DNA of 64,000 bases from Brachionus manjavacas (taxonomy: Eukaryota; Rotifera; Eurotatoria; Ploima; Brachionidae). The stretch lies in NCBI GenBank assembly GCA_019054805.1, contig JAHQIY010000033.1, positions 551,144 to 615,143 on the forward strand, read 5' to 3'. The notes beneath the pieces are model-generated. The model was not told where the DNA came from. It saw only the letters and a program-made list of their open reading frames with translations, and did no database searches. The translations under genes and the position numbers were made by a program. Of this stretch, positions 55,001-64,000 are shown one piece after another (within the stretch, counting starts at the first letter, position 1; every line of letters begins with the position of its first letter).

Positions 55001-58000
55001 CAGATGCCTAGCGGCCGGGGCAAGGAGGCTTGCAAGCAAGAGCTAATGACTTGTCTGGCAGACCCTTAGTACTTAGTGAAAAAGTTAAGTATCTTTTTTT
55101 GGATATGCTTGTATCCATCTATAGATACGCTTGGTTTGTGGTTCCAAGCTAGTCTAAATAGTTGTCGAGTTCGCAGCCATTAAGTGCTCGGATGAGTGGC
55201 GCTGTTTATGATGAACGTCCCATAGTAACTTTGGCGGCAGATTGTTGAGTCGTAACCATACCGATGCCGGTCCCAAGTCCGGATGAAAAAATGGGAGGAG
55301 ACTAATCAGCTGATAAATGACGAGTTTTGTCAAAAGGTTGAGACAATATAAAATAAAAACTTTAATTTGAAAAAAATAGTCTTTTAGACTTACAGAAAAA
55401 AAAAGTTTAAGATAATTATTCTTTAGATCAATTTATTTAAAACAAATATTTTGAATCTAGAAAAAATTATTTTCAAAAAAAAAATCCAAAACTGCTAACT
55501 CTACCAATGGCCGGTCCCAAGTCCGGATGAGAAAATGAGGAGGGGCGGTGATGATGCAGATGCCTAGCGGCCGGGGCAAGGAGGCTTGCAAGCAAGAGCT
55601 AATGACATGTCTGGCAGACCCTTAGTACTTAGTGAAAAAAGTTAAGTATCTTTTTTGGATATGCTTGTATCCATCTATAGATACGCTTGGTTTGTGGTTC
55701 CAAGCTAGTCTAAATAGTTGTCGAGTTCGCAGCCATTAAGTGCTCGGATGAGTGGCGCTGTTTATGATGAACGTCCCATAGTAACTTTGGCGGCAGATTG
55801 TTGAGTCGTAACCATACCGATGCCGGTCCCAAGTCCGGATGAAAAAATGGGAGGGAGACTAATCAGCTCATAAATGACGAGTTTTGTCAAAAGGTTGAGA
55901 CAATAGAAAAGAAAAACTTTAATTTGAAAAAAATAGTCTTTTAGACTTACAGAAAAAAAAAAGTTTAAGATAATTATTCTTTAGATCAATTTATTTAAAA
56001 CAAATATTTTGAATCTAGAAAAAATTATTTTCAAAAAAAAAATCCAAAACTGCTAACTCTACCAATGGCCGGTCCCAAGTCCGGATGAGAAAATGAGGAG
56101 GGGCGGTGATGATGCAGATGCCTAGCGGCCGGGGCAAGGAGGCTTGCAAGCAAGAGCTAATGACATGTCTGGCAGACCCTTAGTACTTAGTGAAAAAAGT
56201 TAAGTATCTTTTTTTGGATATGCTTGTATCCATCTATAGATACGCTTGGTTTGTGGTTCCAAGCTAGTCTAAATAGTTGTCGAGTTCGCAGCCATTAAGT
56301 GCTCGGATGAGTGGCGCTGTTTATGATGAACGTCCCATAGTAACTTTGGCGGCAGATTGTTGAGTCGTAACCATACCGATGCCGGTCCCAAGTCCGGATG
56401 AAAAAATGGGAGGGAGACTAATCAGCTGATAAATGACGAGTTTTGTCAAAAGGTTGAGACAATAGAAAAGAAAAACTTTAATTTGAAAAAATAGTCTTTT
56501 AGACTTACAGAAAAAAAAAGTTTAAGATAATTATTCTTTAGATCAATTTATTTAAAACAAATATTTTGAATCTAGAAAAAATTTTTTTCAAAAAAAAAAA
56601 TCCAAAACTGCTAACTCTACCAATGGCCGGTCCCAAGTCCGGATGAGAAAATGAGGAGGGGCGGTGATGATGCAGATGCCTAGCGGCCGGGGCAAGGAGG
56701 CTTGCAAGCAAGAGCTAATGACATGTCTGGCAGACCCTTAGTACTTAGTGAAAAAAGTTAAGTATCTTTTTTTGGATATGCTTGTATCCATCTATAGATA
56801 CGCTTGGTTTGTGGTTCCAAGCTAGTCTAAATAGTTGTCGAGTTCGCAGCCATTAAGTGCTCGGATGAGTGGCGCTGTTTATGATGAACGTCCCATAGTA
56901 ACTTTGGCGGCAGATTGTTGAGTCGTAACCATACCGATGCCGGTCCCAAGTCCGGATGAAAAAATGGGAGGGAGACTAATCAGCTGATAAATGACGAGTT
57001 TTGTCAAAAGGTTGAGACAATAGAAAAGAAAAACTTTAATTTGAAAAAAATAGTCTTTTAGACTTACAGAAAAAAAAGTTTAAGATAATTATTCTTTAGA
57101 TCAATTTATTTAAAACAAATATTTTGAATCTAGAAAAAATTATTTTCAAAAAAAAAATCCAAAACTGCTAACTCTACCAATGGCCGGTCCCAAGTCCGGA
57201 TGAGAAAATGAGGAGGGGCGGTGATGATGCAGATGCCTAGCGGCCGGGGCAAGGAGGCTTGCAAGCAAGAGCTAATGACATGTCTGGCAGACCCTTAGTA
57301 CTTAGTGAAAAAAGTTAAGTATCTTTTTTTGGATATGCTTGTATCCATCTATAGATACGCTTGGTTTGTGGTTCCAAGCTAGTCTAAATAGTTGTCGAGT
57401 TCGCAGCCATTAAGTGCTCGGATGAGTGGCGCTGTTTATGATGAACGTCCCATAGTAACTTTGGCGGCAGATTGTTGAGTCGTAACCATACCGATGCCGG
57501 TCCCAAGTCCGGATGAAAAAATGGGAGGGAGACTAATCAGCTCATAAATGACGAGTTTTGTCAAAAGGTTGAGACAATAGAAAAGAAAAACTTTAATTTG
57601 AAAAAAATAGTCTTTTAGACTTACAGAAAAAAAGTTTAAGATAATTATTCTTTAGATCAATTTATTTAAAACAAATATTTTGAATCTAGAAAAAATTATT
57701 TTCAAAAAAAATCCAAAACTGCTAACTCTACCAATGGCCGGTCCCAAGTCCGGATGAGAAAATGAGGAGGGGCGGTGATGATGCAGATGCCTAGCGGCCG
57801 GGGCAAGGAGGCTTGCAAGCAAGAGCTAATGACATGTCTGGCAGACCCTTAGTACTTAGTGAAAAAAGTTAAGTATCTTTTTTGGATATGCTTGTATCCA
57901 TCTATAGATACGCTTGGTTTGTGGTTCCAAGCTAGTCTAAATAGTTGTCGAGTTCGCAGCCATTAAGTGCTCGGATGAGTGGCGCTGTTTATGATGAACG

Positions 58001-61000
58001 TCCCATAGTAACTTTGGCGGCAGATTGTTGAGTCGTAACCATACCGATGCCGGTCCCAAGTCCGGATGAAAAAATGGGAGGGAGACTAATCAGCTGATAA
58101 ATGACGAGTTTTGTCAAAAGGTTGAGACAATAGAAAAGAAAAACTTTAATTTGAAAAAAATAGTCTTTTAGACTTACAGAAAAAAAAAAAATTAAGATAA
58201 TTATTCTTTAGATCAATTTATTTAAAACAAATATTTTGAATCTAGAAAAAATTATTTTCAAAAAAAAAATCCAAAACTGCTAACTCTACCAATGGCCGGT
58301 CCCAAGTCCGGATGAGAAAATGAGGAGGGGCGGTGATGATGCAGATGCCTAGCGGCCGGGGCAAGGAGGCTTGCAAGCAAGAGCTAATGACATGTCTGGC
58401 AGACCCTTAGTACTTAGTGAAAAAAGTTAAGTATCTTTTTTGGATATGCTTGTATCCATCTATAGATACGCTTGGTTTGTGGTTCCAAGCTAGTCTAAAT
58501 AGTTGTCGAGTTCGCAGCCATTAAGTGCTCGGATGAGTGGCGCTGTTTATGATGAACGTCCCATAGTAACTTTGGCGGCAGATTGTTGAGTCGTAACCAT
58601 ACCGATGCCGGTCCCAAGTCCGGATGAAAAAATGGGAGGGAGACTAATCAGCTGATAAATGACGAGTTTTGTCAAAAGGTTGAGACAATAGAAAAGAAAA
58701 ACTTTAATTTGAAAAAAATAGTCTTTTAGACTTACAGAAAAAAAAAAGTTTAAGATAATTATTCTTTAGATCAATTTATTTAAAACAAATATTTTGAATC
58801 TAGAAAAAATTATTTTCAAAAAAAAAATCCAAAACTGCTAACTCTACCAATGGCCGGTCCCAAGTCCGGATGAGAAAATGAGGAGGGGCGGTGATGATGC
58901 AGATGCCTAGCGGCCGGGGCAAGGAGGCTTGCAAGCAAGAGCTAATGACATGTCTGGCAGACCCTTAGTACTTAGTGAAAAAAGTTAAGTATCTTTTTTT
59001 GGATATGCTTGTATCCATCTATAGATACGCTTGGTTTGTGGTTCCAAGCTAGTCTAAATAGTTGTCGAGTTCGCAGCCATTAAGTGCTCGGATGAGTGGC
59101 GCTGTTTATGATGAACGTCCCATAGTAACTTTGGCGGCAGATTGTTGAGTCGTAACCATACCGATGCCGGTCCCAAGTCCGGATGAAAAAATGGGAGGGA
59201 GACTAATCAGCTCATAAATGACGAGTTTTGTCAAAAGGTTGAGACAATAGAAAAGAAAAACTTTAATTTGAAAAAAATAGTCTTTTAGACTTACAGAAAA
59301 AAAAAGTTTAAGATAATTATTCTTTAGATCAATTTATTTAAAACATATATTTTGAATCTAGAAAAATTATTTTCAAAAAAAAAATCCAAAACTGCTAACT
59401 CTACCAATGGCCGGTCCCAAGTCCGGATGAGAAAATGAGGAGGGGCGGTGATGATGCAGATGCCTAGCGGCCGGGGCAAGGAGGCTTGCAAGCAAGAGCT
59501 AATGACATGTCTGGCAGACCCTTAGTACTTAGTGAAAAAAGTTAAGTATCTTTTTTGGATATGCTTGTATCCATCTATAGATACGCTTGGTTTGTGGTTC
59601 CAAGCTAGTCTAAATAGTTGTCGAGTTCGCAGCCATTAAGTGCTCGGATGAGTGGCGCTGTTTATGATGAACGTCCCATAGTAACTTTGGCGGCAGATTG
59701 TTGAGTCGTAACCATACCGATGCCGGTCCCAAGTCCGGATGAAAAAATGGGAGGGAGACTAATCAGCTCATAAATGACGAGTTTTGTCAAAAGGTTGAGA
59801 CAATAGAAAAGAAAAACTTTAATTTGAAAAAATAGTCTTTTAGACTTACAGAAAAAAAAAGTTTAAGATAATTATTCTTTAGATCAATTTATTTAAAACA
59901 AATATTTTGAATCTAGAAAAAATTATTTTCAAAAAAATCCAAAACTGCTAACTCTACCAATGGCCGGTCCCAAGTCCGGATGAGAAAATGAGGAGGGGCG
60001 GTGATGATGCAGATGCCTAGCGGCCGGGGCAAGGAGGCTTGCAAGCAAGAGCTAATGACATGTCTGGCAGACCCTTAGTACTTAGTGAAAAAGTTAAGTA
60101 TCTTTTTTGGATATGCTTGTATCCATCTATAGATACGCTTGGTTTGTGGTTCCAAGCTAGTCTAAATAGTTGTCGAGTTCGCAGCCATTAAGTGCTCGGA
60201 TGAGTGGCGCTGTTTATGATGAACGTCCCATAGTAACTTTGGCGGCAGATTGTTGAGTCGTAACCATACCGATGCCGGTCCCAAGTCCGGATGAAAAAAT
60301 GGGAGGGAGACTAATCAGCTGATAAATGACGAGTTTTGTCAAAAGGTTGAGACAATAGAAAAGAAAAACTTTAATTTGAAAAAAATAGTCTTTTAGACTT
60401 ACAGAAAAAAAAAAGTTTAAGATAATTATTCTTTAGATCAATTTATTTAAAACAAATATTTTGAATCTAGAAAAATTATTTTCAAAAAAAAATCCAAAAC
60501 TGCTAACTCTACCAATGGCCGGTCCCAAGTCCGGATGAGAAAATGAGGAGGGGCGGTGATGATGCAGATGCCTAGCGGCCGGGGCAAGGAGGCTTGCAAG
60601 CAAGAGCTAATGACATGTCTGGCAGACCCTTAGTACTTAGTGTAAAAAGTTAAGTATCTTTTTTTGGATATGCTTGTATCCATCTATAGATACGCTTGGT
60701 TTGTGGTTCCAAGCTAGTCTAAATAGTTGTCGAGTTCGCAGCCATTAAGTGCTCGGATGAGTGGCGCTGTTTATGATGAACGTCCCATAGTAACTTTGGC
60801 GGCAGATTGTTGAGTCGTAACCATACCGATGCCGGTCCCAAGTCCGGATGAAAAAATGGGAGGGAGACTAATCAGCTCATAAATGACGAGTTTTGTCAAA
60901 AGGTTGAGACAATAGAAAAGAAAAACTTTAATTTGAAAAAAATAGTCTTTTAGACTTACAGAAAAAAAAAGTTTAAGATAATTATTCTTTAGATCAATTT

Positions 61001-64000
61001 ATTTAAAACAAATATTTTGAATCTAGAAAAAATTATTTTCAAAAAAAATCCAAAACTGCTAACTCTACCAATGGCCGGTCCCAAGTCCGGATGAGAAAAT
61101 GAGGAGGGGCGGTGATGATGCAGATGCCTAGCGGCCGGGGCAAGGAGGCTTGCAAGCAAGAGCTAATGACATGTCTGGCAGACCCTTAGTACTTAGTGAA
61201 AAAAGTTAAGTATCTTTTTTTGGATATGCTTGTATCCATCTATAGATACGCTTGGTTTGTGGTTCCAAGCTAGTCTAAATAGTTGTCGAGTTCGCAGCCA
61301 TTAAGTGCTCGGATGAGTGGCGCTGTTTATGATGAACGTCCCATAGTAACTTTGGCGGCAGATTGTTGAGTCGTAACCATACCGATGCCGGTCCCAAGTC
61401 CGGATGAAAAAATGGGAGGGAGACTAATCAGCTCATAAATGACGAGTTTTGTCAAAAGGTTGAGACAATAGAAAAAGAAAAACTTTAATTTGAAAAAAAT
61501 AGTCTTTTAGACTTACAGAAAAAAAGTTTAAGATAATTATTCTTTAGATCAATTTATTTAAAACAAATATTTTGAATCTAGAAAAAATTATTTTCAAAAA
61601 AAAATCCAAAACTGCTAACTCTACCAATGGCCGGTCCCAAGTCCGGATGAGAAAATGAGGAGGGGCGGTGATGATGCAGATGCCTAGCGGCCGGGGCAAG
61701 GAGGCTTGCAAGCAAGAGCTAATGACATGTCTGGCAGACCCTTAGTACTTAGTGAAAAAAGTTAAGTATCTTTTTTGGATATGCTTGTATCCATCTATAG
61801 ATACGCTTGGTTTGTGGTTCCAAGCTAGTCTAAATAGTTGTCGAGTTCGCAGCCATTAAGTGCTCGGATGAGTGGCGCTGTTTATGATGAACGTCCCATA
61901 GTAACTTTGGCGGCAGATTGTTGAGTCGTAACCATACCGATGCCGGTCCCAAGTCCGGATGAAAAAATGGGAGGGAGACTAATCAGCTCATAAATGACGA
62001 GTTTTGTCAAAAGGTTGAGACAATAGAAAAGAAAAACTTTAATTTGAAAAAAATAGTCTTTTAGACTTACAGAAAAAAAAAGTTTAAGATAATTATTCTT
62101 TAGATCAATTTATTTAAAACAAATATTTTGAATCTAGAAAAATTATTTTCAAAAAAAAAAATCCAAAACTGCTAACTCTACCAATGGCCGGTCCCAAGTC
62201 CGGATGAGAAAATGAGGAGGGGCGGTGATGATGCAGATGCCTAGCGGCCGGGGCAAGGAGGCTTGCAAGCAAGAGCTAATGACATGTCTGGCAGACCCTT
62301 AGTACTTAGTGAAAAAGTTAAGTATCTTTTTTTGGATATGCTTGTATCCATCTATAGATACGCTTGGTTTGTGGTTCCAAGCTAGTCTAAATAGTTGTCG
62401 AGTTCGCAGCCATTAAGTGCTCGGATGAGTGGCGCTGTTTATGATGAACGTCCCATAGTAACTTTGGCGGCAGATTGTTGAGTCGTAACCATACCGATGC
62501 CGGTCCCAAGTCCGGATGAAAAAATGGGAGGGAGACTAATCAGCTCATAAATGACGAGTTTTGTCAAAAGGTTGAGACAATAGAAAAGAAAAACTTTAAT
62601 TTGAAAAAATAGTCTTTTAGACTTACAGAAAAAAAAAAGTTTAAGATAATTATTCTTTAGATCAATTTATTTAAAACAAATATTTTGAATCTAGAAAAAA
62701 TTATTTTCAAAAAAAAAATCCAAAACTGCTAACTCTACCAATGGCCGGTCCCAAGTCCGGATGAGAAAATGAGGAGGGGCGGTGATGATGCAGATGCCTA
62801 GCGGCCGGGGCAAGGAGGCTTGCAAGCAAGAGCTAATGACATGTCTGGCAGACCCTTAGTACTTAGTGAAAAAGTTAAGTATCTTTTTTGGATATGCTTG
62901 TATCCATCTATAGATACGCTTGGTTTGTGGTTCCAAGCTAGTCTAAATAGTTGTCGAGTTCGCAGCCATTAAGTGCTCGGATGAGTGGCGCTGTTTATGA
63001 TGAACGTCCCATAGTAACTTTGGCGGCAGATTGTTGAGTCGTAACCATACCGATGCCGGTCCCAAGTCCGGATGAAAAAATGGGAGGGAGACTAATCAGC
63101 TCATAAATGACGAGTTTTGTCAAAAGGTTGAGACAATAGAAAAGAAAAACTTTAATTTGAAAAAAATAGTCTTTTAGACTTACAGAAAAAAAAAGTTTAA
63201 GATAATTATTCTTTAGATCAATTTATTTAAAACAAATATTTTGAATCTAGAAAAAATTATTTTCAAAAAAAATCCAAAACTGCTAACTCTACCAATGGCC
63301 GGTCCCAAGTCCGGATGAGAAAATGAGGAGGGGCGGTGATGATGCAGATGCCTAGCGGCCGGGGCAAGGAGGCTTGCAAGCAAGAGCTAATGACATGTCT
63401 GGCAGACCCTTAGTACTTAGTGAAAAAAGTTAAGTATCTTTTTTGGATATGCTTGTATCCATCTATAGATACGCTTGGTTTGTGGTTCCAAGCTAGTCTA
63501 AATAGTTGTCGAGTTCGCAGCCATTAAGTGCTCGGATGAGTGGCGCTGTTTATGATGAACGTCCCATAGTAACTTTGGCGGCAGATTGTTGAGTCGTAAC
63601 CATACCGATGCCGGTCCCAAGTCCGGATGAAAAAATGGGAGGGAGACTAATCAGCTCATAAATGACGAGTTTTGTCAAAAGGTTGAGACAATAGAAAAGA
63701 AAAACTTTAATTTGAAAAAAATAGTCTTTTAGACTTACAGAAAAAAAAAGTTTAAGATAATTATTCTTTAGATCAATTTATTTAAAACAAATATTTTGAA
63801 TCTAGAAAAAATTATTTTCAAAAAAAAATCCAAAACTGCTAACTCTACCAATGGCCGGTCCCAAGTCCGGATGAGAAAATGAGGAGGGGCGGTGATGATG
63901 CAGATGCCTAGCGGCCGGGGCAAGGAGGCTTGCAAGCAAGAGCTAATGACATGTCTGGCAGACCCTTAGTACTTAGTGAAAAAAGTTAAGTATCTTTTTT
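52089..64000 (+). repeat. Tandem satellite, about 556-bp unit, about 21.5 copies, continues past the window
   Basis: Units begin at AGATCAATTTATTT (52089, 52645, ...). The marker CTAACTCTACCAATGG recurs 22 times between 52157 and 63840, with spacings of about 550-562 bp. Units are nearly identical by eye, and differences are mostly A- or T-run lengths plus a few substitutions. Each unit has an A/T-rich half (about 200 bp) and a GC-richer core (about 350 bp). The core holds two copies, about 313 bp apart, of a GCCGGTCCCAAGTCCGGATG motif followed by a purine-rich G(A/G)AAAATG(A/G)GGAGGG-like tail. GTATCCATCTATAGATAC is a small palindrome inside. No ORF over 60 codons exists in any frame, so the array looks non-coding. 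No rRNA, snRNA or tRNA signature is seen. Confidence 0.97.

Noticed and set aside
52089..64000. Possibility that the satellite is rDNA, a 5S array or a spliced-leader gene array
   Set aside because: I could not match the core to 5S, 18S/28S or a spliced-leader RNA with donor and Sm site. The boxes expected for 5S internal promoters were not found by eye. A covariance search would settle it.
52141..64000. CRISPR-like regular repeats
   Set aside because: The window is eukaryotic. Units are about 556 bp and almost wholly identical, without short repeats separated by unique spacers.

Overview
This is nuclear DNA of an animal. The evidence is a Frizzled receptor, a split LZTR1 gene, CTR9, LIN37, ARL14EP-like, TRMT2A, ISOC and IST1 genes, a C1GALT1-type glycosyltransferase, eukaryotic tRNA-Arg genes and U3 snoRNA genes. 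The background is very AT-rich, most introns are only about 40-165 bp with GT...AG borders, and transposon relics are common, including a SWIM-finger MULE type. Together this fits a small-genome invertebrate. My best guess is a monogonont rotifer of the Brachionus type, but that is inference only.

Layout. 0-1.5 kb: the 5' part of a Frizzled gene (minus). 3.6-4.7 kb: an unrecognised secreted protein made of four almost identical 88-residue repeats. 6.2-7.5 kb: a small secreted ORF and a broken MULE/SWIM relic. 9-13.3 kb: three intronless paralogues with two membrane segments each (CD225/dispanin-like), with a probable MITE between the first and second. 14.3-15.5 kb: an alpha-1,4-glycosyltransferase. 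16.6-24.5 kb: a compact cluster of ARL14EP-like (+), LIN37 (-) and LZTR1 (+). LIN37 and LZTR1 are head to head with 140 bp between start codons, and LZTR1 carries a 1.05-kb fold-back transposon in intron 5. 24.5-27.9 kb: LINE and MITE relics. 27.9-34.7 kb: CTR9 (minus, three exons, two long repeat-bearing introns). 35-39 kb: a pogo-like relic, then a tRNA-Arg/U3 snoRNA cassette. 39-40 kb: a C1GALT1-like gene (minus). 40.6-43.0 kb: TRMT2A (15 small exons). 43.3-43.9 kb: a complete but internally deleted pogo/Tigger-type element. 44.4-49.1 kb: a second tRNA-Arg/U3 cassette, two more tRNA-Arg genes, a third U3 gene, and an ISOC1/2 hydrolase (minus). 50.6-51.7 kb: IST1. 52.1 kb to the window end: a tandem satellite of about 21.5 units of about 556 bp, running off the edge.

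How the parts relate. Most protein genes are unrelated housekeeping or signalling genes: Wnt reception, PAF1 complex, MuvB complex, CUL3 adaptor, tRNA U54 methylation, ESCRT-III. The distinctive content is structural. There is a duplicated non-coding RNA cassette (tRNA-Arg-UCU plus U3 in convergent orientation), a freshly amplified repeat protein, and a large satellite whose GC-rich core contrasts sharply with the AT-rich surroundings. Exon models below were built by hand from splice consensus, reading-frame continuity and recalled family sequences. No alignment was run.
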